Assembly: GCF_010183535.1 (NCBI RefSeq)
Contig: NC_071332.1
Coordinates: 1,860,001 to 1,924,000 of the forward strand
From: Caenorhabditis remanei
Lineage: Eukaryota; Nematoda; Chromadorea; Rhabditida; Rhabditidae
DNA: 64,000 bases
Reading direction: 5' to 3'
In this document: piece by piece, positions 26,664 through 36,208 of the stretch
Numbering within the stretch: the stretch's first letter is position 1
How the letters are laid out: each line of letters opens with the position of its first letter
Notes under the pieces: generated by a model
What the model was told of the DNA's origin: nothing
What the model saw: only the letters and a program-made list of their open reading frames with translations
The model's database searches: none
Translations under genes and position numbers: made by a program

Positions 26664-26900
26664 GTCTAGATCTCCATTTTTGTAGTTGACAACTTTTTGA
26701 TAGCTCTTCACGTTTTTGAGATATGCGCTTTCAAAGAAAGATACCTGAGCTGGCAAGAGGGAGAGACGCAGAGAAGTCAGACGCTCTCGTTTCTCTGCAC
26801 CCTCTCCCTCTCTCACTCCAGGTGCTTATCTTGTAAAGCGCGTATCTCCAAAGCGTGAATAGCTATCAAAAAGTTGTCAACTACAAAAATATTTATCAAA
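26664..26900. repeat. Palindromic MITE family 1, complete copy
   Basis: TTTTTGTAGTTGACAAC at the left and GTTGTCAACTACAAAAA at the right bound a symmetric unit centred on GCAGAGAAGTCAGACGC...TTTCTCTGC. GAGATATGCGC and GCGCGTATCTC mirror each other at equal distance from the centre. Confidence 0.8.
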
Positions 26901-26914
26901 TCTGGTTCTATATT

Positions 26915-27080
26915 TCTGTAGTTGACAACTTTTTGATAGCTCTGCCGACTTTTAAGCTATAGAGGTTCAAAAATGAAAAACTAAAGAAAGAGGCACAGAG
27001 AAGTCAGACACTCTCGTTTCTCTGCGCCCTCTTCATCGCATGTATCATTTTTAAATGCGTGTATTTTCAAAACTCTACAA
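26915..27080. repeat. Palindromic MITE family 1, diverged copy
   Basis: TGTAGTTGACAACTTTTTG, centre GCACAGAGAAGTCAGACAC with TTTCTCTGCGCC, then a diverged right arm (GCGTGTATTTTCAAAAC). It directly follows the complete copy at 26664. Confidence 0.65.
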
Positions 27081-27810
27081 AAACGAAGCTGAGAATCATT
27101 TTACGTCATGGCTATTCCAACAATACTCTATTTTCAAGTAGCCCCTATTAGAGCATCAAATTTTTGAAAATTAGCCCAGTTTATTTCTCTATTTTATTTC
27201 TCTATTTTCTAGAGGCCCAACCACTTTTGAAATATCATGGAGCAGCCCACCTGATTCTCCATCCATTTGATTAAATTATCCAGACCCAACCCCTTAAAAA
27301 AAAGAGCCCGATGTCTCATCCCTTCTGACCTTCTCCTCTATTCCGAAATTCCTCCTACCACACCCATTTGTCGCCCATTTTTAGCGAATCGAGCACTTAC
27401 TTCCACCTACGAGAGGAGCCCATCCATCTCTCTTCTCCAAAAGGTTCTTATGAACATTGGAGCACGGTCCAACGAGCACTCGAATAGTTGAAGAGAGAGA
27501 GAAAGAGAGAGGTGGAGAGAGAGAATAGGCGGACGGAGAAGAAATACCTGGGGGACCACTGACGACGACCTCTTCTATATTTTCAGCACACTAGGTCAGT
27601 TCCCCAACAAAAAATTTATTTTAGTATATTTGTTGTTATTTGTGAATAAGTTGTGTTATTGTTGTGCATGCACAACGGAAACCGCAAATTATATACGAAA
27701 TTTGGGGGGACCGCCCGAAAAAAGAATGCAAAAAAAGACAGAAGCGGACCAAAAAAATTAAAATTTGGGATCCCTCCCCCTTTTCAAATTTTCATTGTTC
27801 TTCTCTTTAT

Positions 27811-27822
27811 TTTTTCTTTCAG
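27811..27822 (+). promoter_or_regulatory. Spliced-leader acceptor of the des-2-like gene
   Basis: A strong TTTTTCTTTCAG acceptor ends at 27822, 27 nt before the ATG at 27850, with no matching upstream donor evident. This is the usual form of an SL1 trans-splice site. It makes this gene the likely first cistron of an operon with the receptor gene downstream. Confidence 0.55.
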
Positions 27823-27849
27823 AGTCACATACGTACTGCTCGAGACTAC

Positions 27850-30800
27850 ATGATGCTTACTACAGTGTTTTTATTGGCTTCAGGTGAGCTTACAAAGTTC
27901 AAAGGGGTATAGTTATGAAGCTGAAGACGTGGGGATTCAGAATCCGTTGGAAATTTTGGACTAGTGTTGAAAGGAACTGAGATACAACGGTTGGAAGACA
28001 TGACATTTTGAAAACACATTTTGAATTATCACGTCTTCAGTTTTTCCGTGGGGGCTTAGGCTTAAAATTTACAGGGCCTAGGCTTAAATTAAGTTTTTTT
28101 TCTTTAATTTTTGAATTTAAGCCTAAGACCCTTCAACAGCGCTTAGGCTTAAATCTTATATGCCTTGAAAGCTGGAGGCATGAGGATTCGGAATCAATTC
28201 CAAATTTTGGACTAATGTTACATCGGAACCAGTTATGAGCCCTCAAACATGACCGTTCTTGACCTAGCTAAACCTGTGCCGAATCACACGTTCAGAGACT
28301 TGTATCTCAGTTCATTTCAGTCCTATAACACATTTGACGCTAGATTCAGAATCCTCACGTCTTCAGCTTTCCAGTTCTTTTTTTCGAAATTCTGCTGAGA
28401 CTAGTTTTTAAGCTCCTAAAGTGGTTTTAGTAACAGTAACATTTGTTTCTTTGTTTATTCCGGTCATTAACTATCCCCCCGAGTGACCACAGCACACAAA
28501 TCAAACAAAGTTCCGGGTTCTCTCCACTCATCAGATGTTAATTTACAACAAAACATTTGTCTTCTCTCTTTTCTCTTGAGAAGGACCCACATATTGCAAC
28601 AACAAAAAGTGTAGCAGTGTTGAAGTAAGAGTACTCCACACACACACACACACACACACACACCATTTCTTCTTTTTTTCATTTCCTTGGAGGGGTCGAA
28701 ACGATGCTAATCTTAGAGAAGCGACGAGAAACATGATGAATTTTCAATTGGGCTAAAAGCCTGGGGGGAACTTTAGCCTTTTGTTGGTGGAAACAAGGCA
28801 GACAATAAAACGTTAGAACAAGGGATCAGATTTTGCAGTATCGGTATGCTGCATTCAAGCTGCGGAGCCCCCGGTGCCAACACAAATCCGTCTGGTGCAT
28901 GATCTACTCGACAACTACGACAAGAAGGCGAAACCGATGTGGGACAACTCGAAACCGATTAACGTCTCGTTTTCGATGGATTTATATCAGATTTTGGAGC
29001 TCAACGAGCCACAACAATATATTTTGTTGAATGCTTGGATTATTGAGGTATAGTTGATTTTTTTTGGGCGGTTGGGGGTTGGCGGCTAGCCTAATTGAAT
29101 TACCAGATGACCTTCGCTGGTGGCAGGCACCGACGACCTTCTTTATTAGATCCTTGGTAGATCAAAAGCGCGGAAATGACGCGTGAGCAAAAAAGCAACA
29201 ACGGAAACCATCGATATTAGGTGGATATTAGGTGTTCACCAATTTTCGGGTTGATAGAGCAATGCGCGAGCAAGTGGAAATCTCCCCGGAGAAATAGAAA
29301 AAAGAAAATGTGCAAAGAATAAAGTTTTCTTTTCTAGCGATGGTTCGACGAGTTTCTCTACTGGAATCCGGACGATTACGAGAATATAACAGAGCTCCGA
29401 TTGCCGTATGACTCCATTTGGCTGCCGGACACCACACTCTACAATTCGTTGGTCATGAAAGACGATGACACGCGGCGACTTTTAAATGCAAAGCTAACCA
29501 CTGACACTCAACGACGGGCGGCGCTGATCGAGTTGCTCTATCCGACCATTTACAAGTTCTCATGTCTGTTGGACCTGCGGTTTTTCCCATTCGATGTGCA
29601 AGTACGTTTCGTTTTTTTGTTAAAAGTTATTTCTGAGTACACCAATTTGTGGTTAAACTTTGAAACTAATTAACTTCTCCAGGTCTGCACAATGACATTC
29701 TCCTCCTGGACTTACGACCAAAAAGGAATCGACTACTTTCCGTACTCGGACAAAATTGGGACGTCCAACTATCTGGAGAACGAGGGATGGTACATTTTGC
29801 AGACGAAAAGTGAGCCACACACATGTGATACTTTTATTTTTGCTTTTTTTCAGTCAAGAGACGCGAGGTGAAATACGCATGCTGTCCGAACAACTACACG
29901 TTACTGCAGTTGACGTTGTATCTTCGAAGAAAGCCGCTTTTCTATCTTGTCAATTTGATTATTCCAACGTCAATCATCACACTCATTGCTATTGTTGGGT
30001 TCTTCACGTGAGTTTTCAGTTTTGAGTTTCGAGTTGTTGGCGTGTCTTTGGCGCGGAGTTAGGAGTAGCGGGGATAGCTAAAGCCGAGGTAGGCGGTAGA
30101 ACGCAAGAGAAAGAGAGTGTGTGCAGAGAAATCAGACTCTCTCGTTTCTCTGCGCCCTCCACTTTATCATACCTACAAGCCGGGCAGAAACGGCACGCAG
30201 CTCGCTTAAAACGCAATATTCTTATACCAAAATGTAGATCTCGGCGAGTTTTATATCTGTGACCTACTACGGGGCGGATGGTGGAACTGTAATGTACTGC
30301 AGGCCGGGATGAAATGCCCTTTTTCCGTTTTTTGGCACTTTTTTCGCACCCGACCCGTCGTAGGTCAGAGACATAGAACTCGCCGAGATCTACATTTTGG
30401 TATATATTTCAGCGCATAACATTACGTTCCAAGCGAGATACGCTACGTTTCTGCCCGGCTTGCAAACATGCACTTTATCAATAGAGCGCATTTTCACAGC
30501 CCTGAGCAACATATTGAACCTTTCCAGAACCTCCTCTGCCTCAGGCATGCGTGAAGAAAAAGTGTCACTCGGAATCACGACCCTCCTCTCCATGTCCATT
30601 TTAATGCTAATGGTGTCGGATCAAATGCCCACCACCTCCACATTCATCCCCCTCATTGGGTGGTTCATTTTGGCAATGATCATAGTGATTTCCCTGGGAA
30701 CAGTGGTGTCCTCAGTCATTATTGCCATTCAAAAACGAGGAAGTCTTGGAGAGAGAATGTCCAAGAGAGCGCTCAAGTAAGTTCTTCTTTTGTTCTTTTC

Positions 30801-32486
30801 TCATTATTGCTATTCTTAGATTCGCCAAAGTCCTTGCCTGGTTCACCTGCACATCGTTACCACCGCACGTCGAGAAGGAGCATATGATGGAGGCGTTCGA
30901 CGCGCCGACACCTTCAGTAGAAGTTCGTCCCTTACAACTTGCAAGTGTCAAAGAGTCAGTTCGCAACAAATGGGTCAGCGGTGCTCGGCGAGCAACACAA
31001 CGAGGCACCAGTGGTCTCGCTCTTATTTCTGATAAGAGCACGGATCCACTCATTCATCTATCACCGACAGCTCATCAGCAAGGTAACAGAATCCCACTAT
31101 CGTACCCCTCGTGCTACCTCTATTCATAGTTCTAGATGAATCCATCTCCCCGTCGGCTCCACCCGTCCCATCGACATCTCCACTTCCACCACCGCCGACT
31201 CCTGGCCCGGCGGACGACGTGGTGTCAGTGGCTTCAGAATTATCGTCAAAGTTCCTGACGAGCAGAATGCGTCCGAAGTCACAGAAGGAGAATACGTTTG
31301 CCGCGATGCAGAGTGAGTGGTCAAAATGTTAATCCCATCACTCTGTCAAAGAGAGAAAACTTGTTTCTTTTTTTTGTTTGAATTTTTTCGCTATCAATAG
31401 AAAAAGTACAAAAAGATTATTCTTGTAGAGACTGGATTAAGTCGAAGCTCATTGAGACAAGGTAGGGAGAGGTCGTTGTAAAGTTGTACTTCTAATTCTA
31501 TCGATCGGTTATCGCTATTCTATTCTTGAGTTTTGTTGGGATCCTATGCTTAAGAAGGGTGTCATACTTGTCAGGGGTGTAACTTTTTTCAGCATGGTAG
31601 TTTTGAAACGGTAAGTACAGGAAAATGAAGGTCTTGAAGAGTTCTATGATACAGGGCACTAAGAATTAGTGGTTGAACTTGTTGTAAGGTTTTCTAAAGC
31701 ATCAAACATTGAGGCCAGTTCGGTACTGTATGATTGGGTGGTGTGACATCGCTTTAGGCGGTTAGCAATGTGATAAGCGGTTTTTCTTCATTTTGAAAAA
31801 TTTCAAGATCTATTTTTATTGATATTTGCACTATTTTTCAAGTCGGTAGCTCCAAAACATTTACTGACCGTAGAGGCCACCGCCGCCTAGCTATGAGGAC
31901 TTTGGCTGAAAAAACTAATGACAAATGGTCGGGCTAGAGCACAGCAGCGGGGTAAGGTCTGTAACAAACAGAGAACATTTAAAAATTAAATTTTTCCGAG
32001 TCGCGTTGCGTACGCGTTGCGGCTTATATTGCAGTGCGGCTTAAGTTGGCACTCAGCCAAGTTTGGCACTCAGCCAAGTCTTTTTTGGCACCATGCGAAC
32101 CGTTGTGGAATGGAGCGCGTTTACGCCTCGAGCCGCTGTGCTAGAATTGATTTTTTGGTCATATCCGCGGTTATTAACGATTTGCGTTCCGGTCCATAGT
32201 AGGTCACAGACGTAGAGCTCCCCGAGACCTACATTTTGGTATATTTTTCAGGTCATAACAATGAGTTTGAAGCAAGTTACGTGGCGACCAGAGTTGTACG
32301 GAATGCCATTTTTCAGTTTCCGGAATCCGGAATCCGGAACCGGAACCGGAATGCCGAAAAAAACCCGGAATTTCGGAATTTCGGAATCCGGAATCGGGAT
32401 TCAGAACAACTCTGGTGGCGACCCAAGGTAGCGAGAGCCAGAGAATCCAGACACTCTAGTTTCTCTGCGCTCTCTCACTCTCTCTC

Positions 32487-32543
<57 letters not shown>

Positions 32544-32930
32544 GGTAGACTGTGTGGGATTACGCCGTAAATCAACACCACACTATAGAGGTTACTAATC
32601 TTACATGCAAAACTATGACCGGCGAGTCTGAGCTATCCGTCAAAACTCACTACGGCGTTTGTGAGCAAAAATTGACAACCCTCGACAAGTATTACACCCT
32701 GTGCTCCTTTTCCTCCAAAATTTCAGATATCCAAACCCCTCCATTTCCTATTTCCAGGTTCGATAAAAGCCAACCGCCAGCTAGCAGTCGCCGAGTTCGA
32801 GTGGCTAGCCACTGTATGTGAACGAACGTGCTTCGTCATTTTTGTTGTCGCCTTCTTGATAATCACATTCGGAATCAATTTCATCGGATTCGTTCATTGG
32901 CATCAGGCCGGTGTGGAGTTCGGCGGATGA
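27850..32930 (+). CDS. des-2: Alpha-type nicotinic acetylcholine receptor-like subunit, DES-2-like (549 aa)
   Basis: Subunit of a cation-selective Cys-loop ligand-gated channel in the neuronal plasma membrane. Nine coding exons with phase-consistent GT/AG junctions: 27850-27883, 28839-29047, 29338-29601, 29683-29809, 29854-30007, 30528-30776, 30820-31082, 31136-31312, 32758-32930. A signal peptide (MMLTTVFLLAS...) is followed by the extracellular domain. The Cys-loop is C157-x13-C171 (CLLDLRFFPFDVQVC). Vicinal cysteines C221-C222 (KYACC) mark an alpha-type subunit. M1 is about 240-262. M2 begins at EEKVSLG near 272, with Glu next to the pore as in cation channels. M3 follows, then a Pro-rich cytoplasmic loop, and M4 lies near the C-terminus. 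In C. elegans, DES-2 and DEG-3 form a choline-sensitive receptor encoded by one operon with des-2 first. The name rests on architecture, length and the tandem partner, not on an alignment; another DEG-3-group subunit is the alternative. Confidence 0.85.
28634..28663 (+). repeat. (CA)n microsatellite in intron 1 of the des-2-like gene
   Basis: About 14 perfect CA units, flanked by TACTC and CATTTC. Confidence 0.9.
30095..30165. repeat. MITE family 1 centre, in an intron of the des-2-like gene
   Basis: GCAGAGAAATCAGACTCTC then TTTCTCTGCGCCCTC, immediately next to a family 2 palindrome. Confidence 0.6.
30170..30475. repeat. Palindromic MITE family 2, in intron 5 of the des-2-like gene
   Basis: AAGCCGGGCAGAAACG...ACCAAAATGTAGATCTCG and the mirror GAGATCTACATTTTGGTAT...TTTCTGCCCGGCTTG. 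It nearly fills the 520-bp intron. Confidence 0.75.
31980..32425. repeat. Diverged family 2 copy plus CCGGAA-rich stretch
   Basis: The right half of family 2 (GACGTAGAGCTCCCCGAG, ACATTTTGGTATATTTTTC) is followed at about 32320-32400 by a run of CCGGAATCCGGAACCGGAA-like direct repeats. All lies in the last intron of the des-2-like gene. Confidence 0.55.
32470..32540 (+). repeat. (CT)n microsatellite
   Basis: About 33 CT units with one interruption, in the last intron of the des-2-like gene. Confidence 0.95.
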
Positions 32931-33182
32931 ACTATTTGAACACAAAACTTTCTCTCTTCCTTTCCTTTCGGTTGCTATTCTATCCCAAACAAATGACGCG
33001 GTTTCTCATATTCTCTTTTCCATTTCTTTTTAAGAATTCCATTTTCCATGCTTATTTGACTACTCAACTCACATGCTTCCTTTCCCTTGTCTGTAATTCT
33101 TTGACCATAACCATTTTTCTTCATTTTTCTTCACGCTTGAGCTTCTTTCCCTCTTCTTTTTCGACAACGAGCCCTCACTCAA

Positions 33183-33188
33183 AATAAA
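33183..33188 (+). terminator. Poly(A) signal of the des-2-like gene
   Basis: AATAAA about 250 nt after the stop codon at 32930, within AAAATAAATAAATAA. Cleavage about 10-20 nt downstream would leave about 100 nt to the next trans-splice acceptor at 33306, the spacing typical of Caenorhabditis operons. Confidence 0.55.
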
Positions 33189-33295
33189 TAAATAATTTTA
33201 ATAACTGGCCCCCAATAATGTTATCATCCCTTCAGTGTCCTTCCCACTGTATCCTATATCTCTATCCATAACTTTCCTCATGTCCATTTGCTAAC

Positions 33296-33306
33296 CCATT
33301 TTCCAG
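33296..33306 (+). promoter_or_regulatory. Trans-splice acceptor (probably SL2) of the deg-3-like gene
   Basis: CATTTTCCAG ends at 33306, 13 nt before the main ATG at 33320 and about 100 nt after the presumed cleavage site of the upstream receptor gene. The stretch between them is pyrimidine-rich, as in intercistronic regions processed with SL2. Confidence 0.55.
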
Positions 33307-33311
33307 GTTTC

Positions 33312-33323
33312 ATGAGAAGATGA
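33312..33323 (+). promoter_or_regulatory. Three-codon uORF overlapping the deg-3-like start
   Basis: ATG-AGA-AGA-TGA at 33312-33323. Its stop codon shares four bases (ATGA) with the main start at 33320. It is the first ATG after the trans-splice acceptor at 33306, only 5 nt from the splice junction. Such an overlap can lower translation of the main frame or couple the two by reinitiation. The layout is seen directly; the effect is inference. Confidence 0.5.
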
Positions 33324-35967
33324 CGTTAAACGTCTCCATTCTGATACTTCTACTATCAGTGGTCAACGTCACCATCACGTCACACTCGCTCAATGCAACC
33401 TTGAAAACTTTCGGTGAGAAATTGGTAATTAGATAATTAAGTAATTAAATCAATAATTGCAGACCCACGACTCCTAAACTCGACGGCCGATCGAGACATA
33501 GCTATGCAGAATGTGCCATTGATAAGACTGACCCGTCATCTGTTGTCTCCGGAGAGATATGATGTCAGAGTTAGGCCGATTCTTGATCACAAGAAATCAC
33601 TCAAAGTGCACATCAGTATATCGTTGTATCAGATCATTGAAGTGGTAGGTTGTCGATTTGTCGATTTACGGGGGTGGAATTACGGAGGGTTTTTTACACA
33701 ATGTATCTCGGCTCAATTTTAAGCTAGGCCAAATAAGAAAACTGATTCAAAAAAATCCTCATGCTTTTAGCTTTTGAATGATATTACCATACTTGTCAAC
33801 CGGGCCGAAACGGGCCGACACGGGCCGGCACGTAACTTGCGTCAAAATGAATATTATGAGCTGAAATATATACCAAAATGTAGATCTCGACGAGTTCTAT
33901 GCCCGTGACCTACTACGGGCCGGACGGCTATTCGTTATTGGGCCGCGGGCCGGCAAAAAGTGCCAAAAAACGCGAAAATGGCCAAAAAAGCCATTCTAGC
34001 CCGGCCCGCGGCATATTAACGAAAAGCCATCCGGCCCGTGGTAAGCCAGGGATACAGAACTCGTCGAGATCTACATTTTGGTATATTTTTCAGCTCATAA
34101 TATTCATTTTTACGCGAGTTACGAGCCGGCCCGGTTGACAAGTATGGATATTACGATATCCAAGATGTTTTGCTTTTTTTGTACCGTAGAGCGCACTTGA
34201 AACAAATTTTTTATCTACAAGGTGGTGTGTTTATTTACGCGAGCCTAAAGTTTTGAGGATTCCAAATCTTTTATCAATTCCAGACTTTCCAGAAGTCTAA
34301 CTGGAAACCGCTGATTTTATGCTAAACAGTTTTCGAAAACAGATTCAGAATTACCACGATTTTCCTGATAACAACCACATTTTCCAGGACGAACCTTCCC
34401 AAAACATCAAACTGAACGTGTGGATGATTCAAAAATGGAAAGACGAGTATCTAGACTGGAATCCCAACGAATTCGGCATGATCAACTCGACCATCATCCC
34501 CTTCCACCACCTATGGATCCCCGACACCTACCTCTACAACAGCGTGAAAATGAGTCGAGACGAAACGGAAAGATACATGAATATCCAAGTGACATCCAAC
34601 TACTGGAAGGGCGAGAAGGGATCCGAGTTGTCATTTCTCTACCCGGCGATTTACACAATCACATGTCGATTGAACATCAGATTTTTCCCATATGACAGAC
34701 AAAACTGTACCTTGACTATCTCAAGTTGGACAAATTCCAAATCCGCTCTGGACTACTACGCGGACCCACAAGTCAGCATGCAATCATTCATTCCAAACGA
34801 AGAATGGCAAGTGAAGTCATTCGAAATTCATAGACATGAGGTAACAGCTCCTTTCTTATCCAATCAAATCCATCTTTTCAGTACAAATACGCGTGTTGCG
34901 CGGAGCCATGGGTAATCCTTCAAGCGTCATTGGTTATTCAAAGGAAACCACTCTACTATCTCGTCAACCTCATCATCCCCACATCCATCATCACGTTGGT
35001 CGCTATCACTGGATTCTTCACACCGGCGTCGACAGACGATGACCGAACGGAAAAAATCAATTTGGGAATCACCACGCTACTTGCCATGTCCATTTTGATG
35101 CTGATGGTTTCTGATCAAATGCCGACGACTTCTGAGTTTGTCCCTCTTATCGCATGGTTCTACCTGTCTATTATCATTATCATCTCTATCGGAACTTTCC
35201 TAACAAGTGTGGTGCTCTCTGTGCAAGGCCGCCGTCAATACGGAAGGAATCCACCTCAATTCATTCGTTACATATTCTTCGTTATCCTTCCTCAAATCCT
35301 CCTTCTGAATGTCCCACCACCACTTCAAACCCTGTGGGGAGAACTTGACGACGACCCGCTGAATGTCAGAAGACGAAAGAAGTCGCATTATCTAACTCGA
35401 AACGTTCACAACGGCTCCACCAAAATGCAATCCCCAATGTCGACATTACGAGTACCCCCATCTGCTGGAAGTCAGTCTGAAAAACGACAATCCTTCCAGA
35501 TGATTGATGTAACATCGCCAAACTCTCCAAACACCGCAAGATCTCGTGCTCCATCCCTTGCTCCGTCCACAGCAAAGGCCACAATGTGGGAGGGTACAAT
35601 GTCGGCGTTGGCAGGTACTGGTAACATAATTTGAATAAGGGGACTGAAAACATTTCTGGGTTTTTCAGGTACAAATACTCAATTGAGAAGAACTTCGAAC
35701 GTGTTCAACAAGGAGGTTGACGAGATGCGACGGAAGCGGCAGTGCTCGTTGGAGTGGGAGTTTTTGGCGACTGTCTTGGATCGGTAGGTCAAACTGCGTA
35801 GCGACTTAAACAAAAGGAGTTGATACGGAGTTTATTCGGTAATTTCCAGATTCCTGCTGATAGTCTTCGTCGGCGCTGTTGTCATCGTCACCGCCGGCCT
35901 GATCCTTGTCGGCCGAATGGCACAGTACAGTTACGACCACCCTGATGATCAATTTTTCAATGTCTAA
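33320..35967 (+). CDS. deg-3: Alpha-type nicotinic acetylcholine receptor-like subunit, DEG-3-like (564 aa)
   Basis: Second Cys-loop receptor subunit, expected to assemble with the product of the gene just upstream. Six phase-consistent exons: 33320-33413, 33463-33644, 34388-34840, 34882-35614, 35669-35783, 35850-35967. Signal peptide is at about 1-21. The Cys-loop is C185-x13-C199 (CRLNIRFFPYDRQNC) and the vicinal cysteines are C248-C249 (YACC). M1 runs to GFFT at about 290. M2 starts at EKINLG near 300, with the acidic -1 residue of cation channels. The large M3-M4 loop is Ser/Pro-rich, and M4 is encoded by the last exon. Intron 2 (743 bp) contains a palindromic repeat. The start lies directly after a trans-splice acceptor; the upstream ATG at 33312 opens only a three-codon uORF. 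The gene symbol is inferred from length and operon position, and no alignment was run. Confidence 0.85.
33788..34147. repeat. Palindromic MITE family 2, complete copy, in intron 2 of the deg-3-like gene
   Basis: Terminal inverted repeats CCATACTTGTCAACCGGGCC and GGCCCGGTTGACAAGTATGG. The inner arms mirror each other: ACCAAAATGTAGATCTCG against GAGATCTACATTTTGGTAT, and CGGGCCGGACGGC against GCCATCCGGCCCG. The arms are GC-rich against an AT-rich background. Confidence 0.85.
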
Positions 35968-36104
35968 TCTTTTTTTTTCCTCGAAAATCTTTAATAACTA
36001 TGCGACTCATACCGGTAATTTGCTTGCTATCTGGTGACAAATTTTAACAGATTTCTATGGCTTTTTTCTGATGATAAAAGATTTCTATTTTTGGTTTTTT
36101 GTTT

Positions 36105-36110
36105 AATAAA
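36105..36110 (+). terminator. Poly(A) signal of the deg-3-like gene
   Basis: AATAAA 138 nt after the stop at 35967, in a T-rich 3' region. Confidence 0.5.
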
Positions 36111-36208
36111 TGTTTCATTATAACATAATTCATTTGTTAAACACATTACACGTTTTTCTCTTATTAGTTATTATAGTTATTATTATTATTATTAGGACAG
36201 TTCGTCGG

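Larger units (their letters stand above)
23594..27810. other. Intergenic upstream of the receptor pair; repeats only
   Basis: Direct near-repeats at 24540-24690 and 24690-24830 (GTTTCAAAACGTCCC, CCTGTGTCGATTTACGCC twice). Family 1 MITEs fill 26.2-27.1 kb. A GA-rich run (GAGAGAGAGAAAGAGAGAGG) lies at about 27490-27530. The promoter of the receptor operon must lie here or in the outron; no TATA box stands out. Confidence 0.45.

Noticed and set aside
30497..30527. Earlier acceptor TTTTCACAG at 30499 for exon 6 of the des-2-like gene
   Set aside because: It would add residues between M1 and M2 that the tandem paralogue lacks; TTTCCAG at 30527 gives equal loop lengths.
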